Shown: positions 7,253 to 16,516 of the stretch, piece after piece
Layout: each line of letters opens with the position of its first letter
How positions within the stretch are numbered: position 1 is the first letter of the stretch
From: a virus
Length of the DNA: 27,101 nt
Direction: 5' to 3' (one strand)
IMG/VR virus record: IMGVR_UViG_3300021168_000078
Span: 1 to 27,101 of that record
Translations under genes and position numbers: made by a program
The notes under the pieces: generated by a model
The model's database searches: none
What the model was told of the DNA's origin: nothing
Seen by the model: the letters and a program-made list of their open reading frames with translations, nothing else

Positions 7253-8428
7253 ATGAGCGTCAAAATTGGAACCGCGACCGACTACGCCGACCTGTTGAAC
7301 GTTCTCGACACGTTTCTGACGACGACCGGGATGGCGCTCACTCCATCTTTCGTCGGCACGGGTAATGGAACCATCGCCGCGCTCGGCGGGTCCGCCGGCG
7401 TCGCAGAAGTCATCACCGTCACGTTCACCGACGCGACGCATTTCGGTGTGGTGGGGTCCGTCTCCGGCTCGCTCGGGACCGGCACGGTCGGAGTGGCGTT
7501 CGCTTCGACGAAGGCGAATCTGACCATCACCGCCGGCGGGACCGCGTTCATCGCCGGGGACGTCTTCACGTTCGCGGTCTGTCCGCCATGGACCTCAGAA
7601 CGGCGGGTAGCGGGAAGCGAAATGATTTGGGAAGCTCCGGGCAACGGCGGACTCGATGAAATCTTCGTGGGAGCGAAAGTTTTCTCAGACGTCGGCACCG
7701 ACTACTACAACTGGCGGCTCGGCGGATTCAGCGCGTACAACTCCGCACTGGCTTTCAATGCACAGCCAGGTTACGTCGGCGGCGCGTCGCAGGCTCACCC
7801 TTCTCCTGTCCTCACGCTCTGGAACTCTTCGATCCCCTACTGGATCGTCGCCAACGGCCGGCGCGTGATTATCGTCGCGAAGGTCTCGACGGTCTACGTC
7901 GCGGCCTACCTCGGGCTCATGAACAGCTACATGGCTCCGGGTTCCTTTCCCTACCCGCTCATCGTCGGAGGGAACCTGGCGTTTCAGACCGAGCCCGTGA
8001 CGACGAGTCCATCGTGGCGCTGGAGCTACACAGGAAACGACATGCGAAACTTCGCGATCCCCTACGCGGCCGCGATGGGTTTCGACTATCGAAGTTCGCT
8101 CCAGCTCCGGCTCGATGGACTCGCGTGGCGCGGGTTCGACATCGCCAACACCGAGACGGTTTTTGGGCAGGTGTGGCCGTTCGCGTATGTCGACCAGAGC
8201 ACGAACTACGACTGGCGCCCGAATCTGGACGGCGGCTACCCGCTGCTCCCCGTCGTTCTCTTTGACAACACTCCGAACATGTACGGTGAACTCGACGGCG
8301 TCCACGCGACCAGCGGATTCTCACAGGGGTCCGAGAACACCATCACCATCAAGGGAATTCCTTACCTCGTGGTGCAAAACGTCTTCCGCAACACGAAGGC
8401 GGATTTTTTCGCAGTTCGACTGAGTTAG
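7253..8428 (+). CDS. Phage virion protein of the 'YWIVANGRRVIIVAKVS' family (391 aa)
   Basis: The ATG at 7253 directly follows the tape measure stop, with GAGGAGC at 7240-7246 as the ribosome site. The N-terminus (TDYADLLNVLDTFLTTTGM) is followed by a Gly/Thr-rich beta segment (about 35-105). The central portion has 'YWIVANGRRVIIVAKVS' near residues 200-216, and the C-terminus reads 'IPYLVVQNVFRNTKADFFAV'. I recall the same central pattern from uncharacterised virion proteins encoded after tape measures in other tailed phages. The next gene is a divergent relative. It is probably a tail-tip or fibre component; its function is not established. Confidence 0.7.
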   Translation: MSVKIGTATDYADLLNVLDTFLTTTGMALTPSFVGTGNGTIAALGGSAGVAEVITVTFTDATHFGVVGSVSGSLGTGTVGVAFASTKANLTITAGGTAFIAGDVFTFAVCPPWTSERRVAGSEMIWEAPGNGGLDEIFVGAKVFSDVGTDYYNWRLGGFSAYNSALAFNAQPGYVGGASQAHPSPVLTLWNSSIPYWIVANGRRVIIVAKVSTVYVAAYLGLMNSYMAPGSFPYPLIVGGNLAFQTEPVTTSPSWRWSYTGNDMRNFAIPYAAAMGFDYRSSLQLRLDGLAWRGFDIANTETVFGQVWPFAYVDQSTNYDWRPNLDGGYPLLPVVLFDNTPNMYGELDGVHATSGFSQGSENTITIKGIPYLVVQNVFRNTKADFFAVRLS

Positions 8429-8437
8429 AGGAGCGCC

Positions 8438-9439
8438 ATGAGCTATCAGACAGGGAGCGCGACTTCGTCGACCGATCTGGTAAAGCAGATCGTGACCTGG
8501 CTCGTGAGTCTGGGCTGGACGCAGGACCGCAGCGCGATCGAAGGCTCAGGATGGACAGCGTCGCTTCACCACAATGCGAACTACGTCCATCTCCGCGCCG
8601 TGGAGAACGAAAGCAGCGTCCCCTGGCACGCCGGCTACGGAACCGCGCATTACGGCGTGCACATGTACACCGGCACGGCGTACGACTCGGGCCAGCCATT
8701 CAACAATCAGGTCACGGGCGCTCCGATAGGGAGTTCCACGTTTCCGATTGGCGTGGGGATGCATCTCTCCGCCGGCCCTTTCCCGAACTACTATTTTTTC
8801 GCAGACTCGACCGCCGACAACATTGTGGTGGTGGTGGAGAAGACTTCCGGCCTCTACGTGCACATCGGATGGGGTCTCTCGATTCAAAAGGAGGGGAGCT
8901 ACACTGGAGGTCCGTATTTTTTCGGCTCTACTTCTGGCTACTACACCAGCTTAACCGGCGCGCCCGCCAACACTCCAGGCTTCACGAGCACTTCCGATTG
9001 TCCTTTCGTGAATGTCGACCCTGAAGGCGGAGGGTGTGGGTTTGTCCGCGCCGACGTGGACTCGTGGACTGGAAAATGGGTCGGGATATACAACGCCACA
9101 GCCGGGCCGGATTTCGGGTTCACGGGGAAGCAAGGCGACACTTCGGTTTGCGGCGCGAGCTCAGCCGTGAAGTTGAATTTCCCGGTCTACGCCTACAGCC
9201 CCGTGACCTCCTACTTCCAGTACGAGCAAACCAGCGTGCAGGACGGCCGGGCGAACCTGCTCCCGCTCATCTTGTGGGTGCTGCGCGATGGCACGACCAC
9301 GGGCTTCTCGATGCTCGGGACGGTGCCGAACATTTTTGCGACGAACGCTGTCGGGAACGGGTTCTCGAACGCCTCCGAATACGTGCTCGGCGGCACGACG
9401 TACAAAATCTTTCCGAACTTCGCGGTCGTGAAGCAGTAG
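8438..9439 (+). CDS. Phage virion protein, divergent paralogue of the preceding gene (333 aa)
   Basis: The product begins MSYQTGSATSSTDLVKQIVT after GAGGAGC at 8427-8433. It shares an architecture with the upstream 391-residue protein. Both open with a short 'TDL(L)..' helix and contain a 'PNYYFFADSTADNIVVVVE' element (compare 'PYWIVANGRRVIIVAKVS'). Both then have a Gly-Pro turn region (GSYTGGPYFFGS against APGSFPYPLIVGG) and end in a 'Y-x-I-F-P-N-F-A-V' type strand. The Gly-rich first third of the upstream protein is missing here. It is probably another tail-tip or fibre subunit; no catalytic motif is seen. Confidence 0.65.
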   Translation: MSYQTGSATSSTDLVKQIVTWLVSLGWTQDRSAIEGSGWTASLHHNANYVHLRAVENESSVPWHAGYGTAHYGVHMYTGTAYDSGQPFNNQVTGAPIGSSTFPIGVGMHLSAGPFPNYYFFADSTADNIVVVVEKTSGLYVHIGWGLSIQKEGSYTGGPYFFGSTSGYYTSLTGAPANTPGFTSTSDCPFVNVDPEGGGCGFVRADVDSWTGKWVGIYNATAGPDFGFTGKQGDTSVCGASSAVKLNFPVYAYSPVTSYFQYEQTSVQDGRANLLPLILWVLRDGTTTGFSMLGTVPNIFATNAVGNGFSNASEYVLGGTTYKIFPNFAVVKQ

Positions 9440-9446
9440 GAGTCCG

Positions 9447-11162
9447 ATGGCTGATTTCGCAGGACAGAAGATTTTATTTCCCGGCGGGCTGGACCCGACG
9501 AACCGCTCTTCGAACATCACGGCAGCGGCGTTCGCCGGCACTCTACTCTTGAGTCTTGCTTCCTCCCCGCTGGCTGCGAACGCCGGCGTTCGCCAGCCCG
9601 TGGTTGCCATCTCTCATCACAATCTCGCCGGCCAGCGTGTCGAGACGTTCGGCGGCCAGCTCTTCGAGAAGATCATCGTCATTCCGCGCGTGAAGGCGCT
9701 AGGGTTCGTTCTCTCGGCGACGCAGTTCCCTGTCGAGGTGTGGAACACTTTCCGCGATTCGGATCAGACGCTCGAATCCATCACCATCACCGGCTCCGGC
9801 GGTCTCACGCTCGCAGACATCTACGGCGAGCCGCTGGTCTTCGCGGCGCTTGGCTCCTATATCTACCAGGCGACCATCCCGAGCGTGGGTCCAGCACAGA
9901 TCAGCCAGGATGTGGTGTTCGCTTTTCTCAGCGGCATCGCCGGCGCTGACGTTCAAGTAACAGGCTCCCGCATCGTGCTCTTCTCTATCGCTCCTGAGTG
10001 GGGCGAGGGAATGGAGGAGACGCTCGAGTACCTGACGGACGTCCTCCGCTCCTATTCCGACAACGAGCAGCGGCGCGCCTTGCGTCAACTGCCACGCCGC
10101 GCGATGCGCTACCGCGCGCTCACGCTCAACGCTCGCGACGCAGCCGGGATGGAGTCGCTGATCTGGGGATGGCAGAACCAGCCGTTTGGCGTCCCCTGGT
10201 GGCCGGACGCGCAGCCACTGCTCTCCGACATAGCGCCCGGCACGTTTGTGATCCCCGTGTCCACGACGGACCGCCAGTTCGCCGCGGGCGGTCTTGCAGC
10301 GATCTGGGTCGATGAGTTCACGTTCGAAGCGCTTTCCATCGTGAGCGTGGCTTCTAATTCGGTGACGGTCTCTTCTCCGACACTGTTCGCATGGAAGGGC
10401 GGACCTCAGACGCGCGTCATTCCGATTTTTCTCTGCCGGCTGCCGGCAGCCGTCGACGTCTCGAGGCATAGCAGCGAAATCGATCACGTGGACTTGAACT
10501 TCATCGGCGAGGCCGGCCAGCCAGCTCCGGCGCCGGCAACGTCGCCGACGCAGTTCAAAGGGTTCGACGTTCTGGAGATCCCGCCGAATTGGGAGAAGTC
10601 GCCGCTGAAGCGCAGCTACAAACGGTCGATGGTCACCATCGATCCGAAAGTGGGGCCGATTCAGATCATCGACAAAGGAGGCACGGCTATCGTCGGTCAG
10701 GAGTTTCCGTGGTGGCTCGACACTCATCCGAACGTGACCGCATTCCGCGCATTCATCCTGAGGCGGTTCGGGCAACTAAATCCGTTCTGGCTTCCGACGT
10801 GGGACCAGGATCTCGTGCTCTACCAGGATGTGCTCTCGACGGACTTGGGCATCAGGATCAAGTCGGAGTTTTACTCGCGGTTTCTCTTCCCCTCGCCGGC
10901 GCGCAGGTTCATCGCCTTCATTCCGACGGATGGCTCCGGGAACGTCTACGGAAAAATCACCGCAGCGGTCGACAACGGCGACGGCACCGAGACTCTCACG
11001 CTGGAGGCGCTGACAGGGAAGAACTTCCCTCGAGCTACCACGATGATCTCGTTTCTCACGCTCGCGCGGCTCGAGTCTGACCGCGTCTCGATCAAGTGGG
11101 ACAGCACGGAGCATGCCGAGTCATTGCTCTCGCTCGAGGAAGTCCCGAGAGAACTTCCATGA
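9447..11162 (+). CDS. Distal tail / minor tail protein (571 aa)
   Basis: The start ATG at 9447 follows AGGAGTCCG. The N-terminal third is beta-rich (for example PVEVWNTFRDSDQTL, then SITITGSGGLTL), like an immunoglobulin-fold domain. Around residues 190-235 comes 'YSDNEQRRALRQLPRRAM' and then 'WQNQPFGVPWWPDAQ'. I associate this NEQR-ALR-PR and FGVPWW combination with distal tail proteins of siphoviruses. Between the two virion paralogues and the DUF2163-like gene, a role in the tail-tip hub is likely. The C-terminal ~200 residues are further beta domains of unknown role. It overlaps the next gene by four bases. Confidence 0.65.
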   Translation: MADFAGQKILFPGGLDPTNRSSNITAAAFAGTLLLSLASSPLAANAGVRQPVVAISHHNLAGQRVETFGGQLFEKIIVIPRVKALGFVLSATQFPVEVWNTFRDSDQTLESITITGSGGLTLADIYGEPLVFAALGSYIYQATIPSVGPAQISQDVVFAFLSGIAGADVQVTGSRIVLFSIAPEWGEGMEETLEYLTDVLRSYSDNEQRRALRQLPRRAMRYRALTLNARDAAGMESLIWGWQNQPFGVPWWPDAQPLLSDIAPGTFVIPVSTTDRQFAAGGLAAIWVDEFTFEALSIVSVASNSVTVSSPTLFAWKGGPQTRVIPIFLCRLPAAVDVSRHSSEIDHVDLNFIGEAGQPAPAPATSPTQFKGFDVLEIPPNWEKSPLKRSYKRSMVTIDPKVGPIQIIDKGGTAIVGQEFPWWLDTHPNVTAFRAFILRRFGQLNPFWLPTWDQDLVLYQDVLSTDLGIRIKSEFYSRFLFPSPARRFIAFIPTDGSGNVYGKITAAVDNGDGTETLTLEALTGKNFPRATTMISFLTLARLESDRVSIKWDSTEHAESLLSLEEVPRELP

Positions 11163-11956
11163 GTTTCGACGCTCTCGAAAAATCCGGGTTCGGCGCAAAA
11201 CCTTACGAGCTCTATTTATTCCAGGGCACGGGCATCTCGTTCGCTCTGACGAGTTCCGAGATTGCGATCACCTACCTGGGCCAGGTGTACGCGCCGGAGA
11301 CGATCACGCGCACCGGCGTCGAGCAGTCGAACGAAGTCGTCTCTGGCCAGATCAAAGTGTTCATCCCTAAGGATCACGCGCTGGCCAGACTGATGCTTCC
11401 CTACCTGCCGTCTTCGCCGATTGCCATCACTGTCTTCGGCTCTCACTACGCGGACACCGAGACCGTGGTGCTCTTCACCGGAGTTATCGCCTCGGCGCGG
11501 TTCACGGACCAGTGCGAGCTCACCTGCAACTCCGCGCAGTACTTGCTCCAACGGAAGATTCCGCAGCAGCTCTACCAGGCGCCGTGTTCCCACATTTTCG
11601 GCGACGCGGGATGCGGCGCGAACCTCGCGGCGCACACCTACGTCGGCACGGTCACCGCGATTGATTCGACCGGGACGGTGCTGACGATCCCCGCGTTCGC
11701 TGCGCTGCCGGACACGCTCCAGGCTGGATACCTGCAATTCGGCGGCGAGTTCCGGATGATCGTCGGCCACTCCGGGGCCACGGTGACGCTTATTTCGCCG
11801 ATCACCGATCTCGCCGTCGGCGCGTCAGTCAGCGGAACGGCCGGCTGCGCTTTGACCTTTTCCGCGTGCGCGCATTACGGGCGGACGATCAGTTTTCTCG
11901 GGTTCGATTTGATTCCGACGGTGAACCCGTTCGATGGCTCGGCGAGCGTAGGTTAA
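11159..11956 (+). CDS. Tail-tip protein of the DUF2163 / phage BR0599 type (265 aa)
   Basis: The ATG at 11159 overlaps the upstream TGA (ATGA). The N-terminal half has the pattern 'FALTSSEIAITYLGQVYAP' followed by an ETITRTGVEQSNEV strand, typical of DUF2163. The C-terminal half has a Cys-containing segment (APCSHIFGDAGCGANLA) and ends with 'GCALTFSACAHYGRTI' and 'FDLIPTVNPF', close to the Phage_BR0599 ending in which GC..T...C is followed by an NFGGFP-IP-like stretch. In gene-transfer-agent and siphophage tails, proteins of this type form hub subunits, often with an NlpC/P60 peptidase. No such peptidase is seen next to it here. Confidence 0.75.
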   Translation: MSFDALEKSGFGAKPYELYLFQGTGISFALTSSEIAITYLGQVYAPETITRTGVEQSNEVVSGQIKVFIPKDHALARLMLPYLPSSPIAITVFGSHYADTETVVLFTGVIASARFTDQCELTCNSAQYLLQRKIPQQLYQAPCSHIFGDAGCGANLAAHTYVGTVTAIDSTGTVLTIPAFAALPDTLQAGYLQFGGEFRMIVGHSGATVTLISPITDLAVGASVSGTAGCALTFSACAHYGRTISFLGFDLIPTVNPFDGSASVG

Positions 11957-11991
11957 CTCGCAGAATGTGAGGTGACGTCTTCTTCTGGCTT

Positions 11992-14838
11992 TTGCTACTG
12001 CTTTTCGTCGCAACGACCGTAGTGGGTGCTTTGCTCGCTCCGCATCCCGTGGGGCCGCAGCCGTCCGCGCTCGGGGACTTCTCCGTCCCGACGGCGCAGG
12101 AAGGCCGCGCGATCCCCGTGGTGTTCGGCACCTGCATGATCAAAGGCGGGAACACGGTGTGGTGGGGCGATCTCAAAAGCATTGCGATTAAGACTGGCGG
12201 AGGAATCCTCGCGTTAGGGCGGACGCAGATCACCGGGTTCAAGTACTACCTAGGCTGCCAGTTCATGCTGTGCCACGGTCCAGTCGACGCGCTGGTCGAG
12301 ATTCAAGCGGATGCGAAGAACATCCCGAACACCACGGCGGTCATCGCCAACGGCGACGCGACCGAGAACTACATCGAGGTCACGGCGGCCGGGAAGAATC
12401 TCTTCGGCGGTACCGCTCCGGGCGGCGGCGGCGGCATCTCCGGGATCATAAATTTCTACCGCGGCCTCGCCACGCAGCAGCCGGACGACTATCTCAGCGC
12501 GAAGCAGAACCGTATCGTCACGGACCAGTCTGGAATCGGCAGCGTCTTCCACGGCGTGGGCAACGGCCTGATCACTTCGCTCGCCGCCGGCAGCAACTCC
12601 CTCGATGAAACGATCACGGTCACCGCCATCGGTATCGACGCGAACGCGCTCCACAGCACGTTCCAGAAGATGAAGTTTTCGGTCGTGGGGTCGAGGTCTG
12701 GCGCGCAAAGCAACACCACTCACAACGCGGAGAACTCGACCGCCTGTTGGGCGGACCAGGCCTTCTCCTGCTCGCGGATCAATCTCCTCATTGCCACGGG
12801 CGCGACGCAGTTCGCCATTGGGGACCAGTTCGTCATCGTGACGCAGCACTCGCACACCGCCTCCGCGTACCACGGGAAGTGCTACGCGGTCTTCAAGCAG
12901 CTTTATGTCGGGACCTCGAATTATCTGAAGCCGCTCGCATTCGTTGTGCGGCGCTGCCCCGATCCGCTGTCGCAGGGGCCGAGCATCGCCAACATCGCCG
13001 GCGACGCGAACCCGGCGCTGGCCGTCTACGAATGCCTCACCAACGTCGACTACGGTCTGGGCATCCCGACGGCGCGGATGGATGCGACAAGTTTCGCAGC
13101 CGCGGCCGTCACGCTGGCAGCCGAGGGTCTCGGCATATCGATGCAGTTCGACACGCAGGCGAGCGCGGACCAGCTCGTCGGCGAGATCCTCCGCCACTGC
13201 GATGGCCTGGTTTACACCGACCCGGCGACGGGTCTCTTCACTATCGTGCTCGCTCGCGGCGGCTACGACCCGTCGACTCTTCCAGTCCTGACCGTCGACA
13301 ACATCCCCGGGACGCCGGACTTTTCGCGCGGCTCGTGGAGCGAGACGAGCAATCTCCTCAACGTTCGCTATTCGTCGCGTGCGGCGAACTTCGAAGACCG
13401 CACCATTCGCGCCTACGATCCGGCGAACATCGCCGTCACGGGCGAGGTCCGTCCGCAAATCATCGACTTCAAGGGGATCAGTTCCGAGGCCGCCGCGGCG
13501 CTCGTGGCGATGCGTGTCCTGAAGACGCTCACCTATCCCCTGGCGAAGATCAAGCTCGTGGCGAACCGGAGCGCATGGCAGTTCCGGCCAGGCGGCCTCT
13601 TCCGTTTCACGTGGGTTCCGCTCGGCGTGGTGAACCAGGTGTTTCGCATCACGCGCATCAGCTACGGCGAGCTCACCGACGGGAAGATCAGCATCGACGC
13701 TGTCGAGGATATCTTCGGGATCAACAGCGTGGCGTTCGTCGCGCCTCCGGGCTCAGGTTGGGCGAATCCTGCCGGCGCCGCGACGCCGTGCTCTGCGGCG
13801 CAGCTCGTGGAACTTCCCTACTTGTTGCAGCAGAGCGAGTCGCTCCCGCTCGGCATCTACGCGCTCGCGATGGCCGGGCGCGATCCGGCGGTCAACGAGA
13901 AGTCTTTCGAGATCTGGCTCAACCCCGGCAGCGGCTTCGCCGACTCGGGGATTGCATCGAGTTTCTGTCCCGTCGGCGTGCTTAACGCCGCGTATGCGTC
14001 CGGTCTCGCAGCGTTCGATTCCACCGGGTTCGTTCTATCTGCCACGGGCGGCGTCGATCTCGACCAGCTTGCGGCCGCGTCATCCACCGACTTCGCGAAT
14101 GGCGTCAATCTCTGCATGATCGACAACGAAATCATGGCGTGGACTACACCGACGCTGAATTCGGACGGCACCTACACCATCGCAGGCGTCGCGCGCGGTC
14201 TGCTCGACACGGTCCCCGCGAACCACGCGCTGGGCGCGAAGGTGTTTTTCTTTTCGCTCGGGGCGAACGTGACGAAGCCGACGCCGTATGCCGCGGACCT
14301 CACCGTGACGGCGCGCTTTACTCCGAACTCCTCCGTCGACCAGCTCCTGTTCTCCGCAGCGTCCGACGTGACGCTCACCACGCGCTCGCGGCACTTGCGG
14401 CCGTACCCGCCAGGAAACATCAGCGTGAACGGACACGCCTACGGAGTTCGGCCGGCGACCGTCGCCGGCGATCTCACGGTCACGTGGAGCTCGCGGAACC
14501 GGCTCACGCAAGTTCTCACCGTCCAGCAGGACGCGGCCGACGTCGCCGGGGAGGTCGGACAGTTCTTCACCGTCCAGAAGAAAATCGCGGGGGCTGCCGT
14601 CGGAGCTCCGATCAGCACCGGCGCGGGGGAGTCCTTCACCTACACCGCGGCGCAGCGGGCCATCGACGACGCCGACTTCACGAAGCTCACGACTCTCGAG
14701 ATCTCTTCGAACGTTGGGCTGCTCTCGAGCTATTTCCCTCAGGTAGTCTCGACGACGATGTTCGGGACGGCCACAACACTCCCGTCGCCAGGGCGCTATG
14801 AATTCAGCGCGACCTCGGTTGGAGGCCTGCTGCTGTGA
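11992..14838 (+). CDS. Tail-tip host-specificity protein, J-like (Phage-tail_3 type, 948 aa)
   Basis: The product shows 'TAQEGRAIPVVFGTCMI' near the N-terminus, the usual start of J-like tail-tip proteins. The middle has typical Phage-tail_3 stretches ('YECLTNVDYGLGIP', then 'GEILRHCDGLVYTDP', then 'LRYSS'-like and 'TRISYGELTDGKISIDAVED'). FnIII-like beta segments follow to the C-terminus. It should form the tail tip and contact the host surface. The start is problematic: the first in-frame initiator after the stop at 11968-11970 is TTG at 11992, 15 nt beyond GAGGTGA (11970-11976). The N-terminal stretch from this TTG is hydrophobic (LLLFVATTVVGALLAP), as in relatives. An in-frame ATG at 11965 is followed at once by TGA. 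Confidence 0.85.
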   Translation: MLLLFVATTVVGALLAPHPVGPQPSALGDFSVPTAQEGRAIPVVFGTCMIKGGNTVWWGDLKSIAIKTGGGILALGRTQITGFKYYLGCQFMLCHGPVDALVEIQADAKNIPNTTAVIANGDATENYIEVTAAGKNLFGGTAPGGGGGISGIINFYRGLATQQPDDYLSAKQNRIVTDQSGIGSVFHGVGNGLITSLAAGSNSLDETITVTAIGIDANALHSTFQKMKFSVVGSRSGAQSNTTHNAENSTACWADQAFSCSRINLLIATGATQFAIGDQFVIVTQHSHTASAYHGKCYAVFKQLYVGTSNYLKPLAFVVRRCPDPLSQGPSIANIAGDANPALAVYECLTNVDYGLGIPTARMDATSFAAAAVTLAAEGLGISMQFDTQASADQLVGEILRHCDGLVYTDPATGLFTIVLARGGYDPSTLPVLTVDNIPGTPDFSRGSWSETSNLLNVRYSSRAANFEDRTIRAYDPANIAVTGEVRPQIIDFKGISSEAAAALVAMRVLKTLTYPLAKIKLVANRSAWQFRPGGLFRFTWVPLGVVNQVFRITRISYGELTDGKISIDAVEDIFGINSVAFVAPPGSGWANPAGAATPCSAAQLVELPYLLQQSESLPLGIYALAMAGRDPAVNEKSFEIWLNPGSGFADSGIASSFCPVGVLNAAYASGLAAFDSTGFVLSATGGVDLDQLAAASSTDFANGVNLCMIDNEIMAWTTPTLNSDGTYTIAGVARGLLDTVPANHALGAKVFFFSLGANVTKPTPYAADLTVTARFTPNSSVDQLLFSAASDVTLTTRSRHLRPYPPGNISVNGHAYGVRPATVAGDLTVTWSSRNRLTQVLTVQQDAADVAGEVGQFFTVQKKIAGAAVGAPISTGAGESFTYTAAQRAIDDADFTKLTTLEISSNVGLLSSYFPQVVSTTMFGTATTLPSPGRYEFSATSVGGLLL

Positions 14839-16223
14839 GCGTGTCTTTCGTTCAGTCGAAGAGCAATCACGCGAGCTCCGGGACGACCGTCTCAGCGACG
14901 TTCACTTCGAACATCGCCGCGGGACACGGACTGCTCGCGGCGGTGACGTGGATCGATCCGAACAGCAACTCGACTCCGTACCCGACGATCACCGTGGCGG
15001 ACACGGCTCACGGCGCGTGGAGTCCGAAGAGGCAGTCGACCGTTGGACTCGGCGGGGACATCCTCACGCAGGTCTTTTTCATTCCCTACTCCAAAGTCGG
15101 ACCGAACGGCGCGGTCGTCGCGACGTCGACGGCTCCCGGCCTTATGTTCATTTCGATCCACGAGATTTCCCCGAACGCAGGGGAACTTTTTGTCGTCGAC
15201 GTGGACGGCATCAACTCGGGAATCGGATGGACCTCGGACTTTTCCTTTCCGTTCGGGACGCTCATCCAGACGAGTTCCGTCACGCGCAACGTCACCGAAT
15301 ACGCGCTGCTGGTGTTCGCGACGCGGTCCGGGAACATCAACCCCACCTGTGCTGGGATGACCAATCGGGAGTACGAAGCAAACACCACGGCGGTCGGAAG
15401 TCTCGGCGTTTTAGGTTCGCAGGCGACGTTCGATGAAATCGGGAATTTCTTCGGCTCGGCGTTCGCGGAGAATCCGGTCTGGAGCTATTCGTCGTCCATC
15501 GTTAACGCAGTCATCGTCACGGTTGCTTCGATCCCGGCGGTCGCGGACGCGCCGACGGGCATGGGCGGCGGCGAATATCCCGCGCACCAGACGGTGACGC
15601 TCGCACAGGACCAGGGGTTCGATATCCGGTATACCACCGACGGCTCGACGCCGACCGGGGCCTCGACGCTGTATACCACGCCGATCTCCGTCATCGCGTC
15701 GACGACGGTGAAGGCCATCGCGATCCAGCCGTCTGGCGGCGGAGGCTGGCCTCCGGGGTTCTGGGCGAACAGCGCCGTCGTCACGGGTGTTTACGACATC
15801 TACACCGGGGTTTGCCTCAATCCGGGAAACATCATCGACGGCGACGACACGACGTTCGCGACGCTCACTTGCGGCGGCGCCGCGGGGGACGTGGTCGCCG
15901 TGAAAGCCAACCTGATGAACGGGACGACCGGCGGCACGGGTCACATCAAGGTCGATTTCGAGGTGACGCAGAACGACCTCGTGGCTCCGTCGCAAACACT
16001 CCCCGCGTGGAAAGTCAGCGCGTTCGTCGGCGTGACCGAGACCGTGCTCGCTTCAGCGATACCGGGCGCCGGAACTGTGGCGAGGAACACCGTTTCGCTG
16101 GCAGTTTCAGCAGGCGTGTCGGCGCCGACGCTCGCGGTGAAGGTTTCGGCGATCTGTCAGATTCCGGGAAGCACGGGCGGCGTGCAGGTGAAAGTGTACG
16201 CGGCCTATTTGCAGGAGCCATGA
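14835..16223 (+). CDS. Tail-tip/fibre protein with chitobiase C-terminal-like domain (462 aa)
   Basis: The GTG at 14835 overlaps the J-like stop (GTGA). Residues ~1-220 form a beta-rich virion domain with the same spaced elements as the protein at 977-1636. Residues ~238-315 match the chitobiase/beta-hexosaminidase C-terminal fold (PF13290 type): 'GGEYPAHQTVTLAQDQG' then 'IRYTTDGSTPTGASTLYT' then 'STTVKAIAIQPSG'. In enzymes and surface proteins this Ig-like module accompanies carbohydrate-binding parts. The last ~130 residues are another beta domain. The position after the J-like gene suggests an accessory receptor-binding or glycan-contacting subunit; no hydrolase catalytic domain is present. 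Confidence 0.7.
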   Translation: MSVSFVQSKSNHASSGTTVSATFTSNIAAGHGLLAAVTWIDPNSNSTPYPTITVADTAHGAWSPKRQSTVGLGGDILTQVFFIPYSKVGPNGAVVATSTAPGLMFISIHEISPNAGELFVVDVDGINSGIGWTSDFSFPFGTLIQTSSVTRNVTEYALLVFATRSGNINPTCAGMTNREYEANTTAVGSLGVLGSQATFDEIGNFFGSAFAENPVWSYSSSIVNAVIVTVASIPAVADAPTGMGGGEYPAHQTVTLAQDQGFDIRYTTDGSTPTGASTLYTTPISVIASTTVKAIAIQPSGGGGWPPGFWANSAVVTGVYDIYTGVCLNPGNIIDGDDTTFATLTCGGAAGDVVAVKANLMNGTTGGTGHIKVDFEVTQNDLVAPSQTLPAWKVSAFVGVTETVLASAIPGAGTVARNTVSLAVSAGVSAPTLAVKVSAICQIPGSTGGVQVKVYAAYLQEP

Positions 16224-16516
16224 ACGGACGCACCACCAACTACGAAGACACTCCAGAGGGCCGCATCGCTTCGGTCGCGCGGTCGCTCGCGATGAAGATG
16301 GAGGCGCACTTCGAGAAGACCGGCGAGGGTCCGCGAGACCCCGACTATGCCGACTACCGCAGGGCAATCGCGCCGTACCTGCGGAGGGAATTGCTGCTCG
16401 CGAGAATCGACGAAGCCCGGAAGACCGCGGCGACGGCTCTCACCACGCGCATGAAGGAACTCGCCGGCGAGCTCTTCGAGTGCGACGCGGCGATTGCGAA
16501 AGCGGACCGCATATGA
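16220..16516 (+). CDS. Small helical protein of unknown function (98 aa)
   Basis: The start ATG at 16220 overlaps the preceding stop (ATGA) and its own TGA overlaps the next start (ATATGA). The sequence is charged and almost wholly helical (IASVARSLAMKMEAHFEKT, RRELLLARIDEARKTAATAL). It has no membrane segment. I do not recognise the family. Its location between the fibre gene and the lysis genes suggests a late gene, perhaps a fibre assembly chaperone, but that is a guess. Confidence 0.65.
   Translation: MNGRTTNYEDTPEGRIASVARSLAMKMEAHFEKTGEGPRDPDYADYRRAIAPYLRRELLLARIDEARKTAATALTTRMKELAGELFECDAAIAKADRI

Noticed and set aside
8438-9439. Variable protein of a diversity-generating retroelement
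   Set aside because: The tail-located gene has a plausible position, but no reverse transcriptase or template/variable repeat pair is present in the window.
12250-13458. Long minus-strand ORF of 402 codons opposite the tail-tip gene
   Set aside because: It is an Arg/Asp/Val-rich shadow created by the strong GC bias of the + strand gene; the same applies to other long antisense frames (for example 5663-6802 and 9699-10775).
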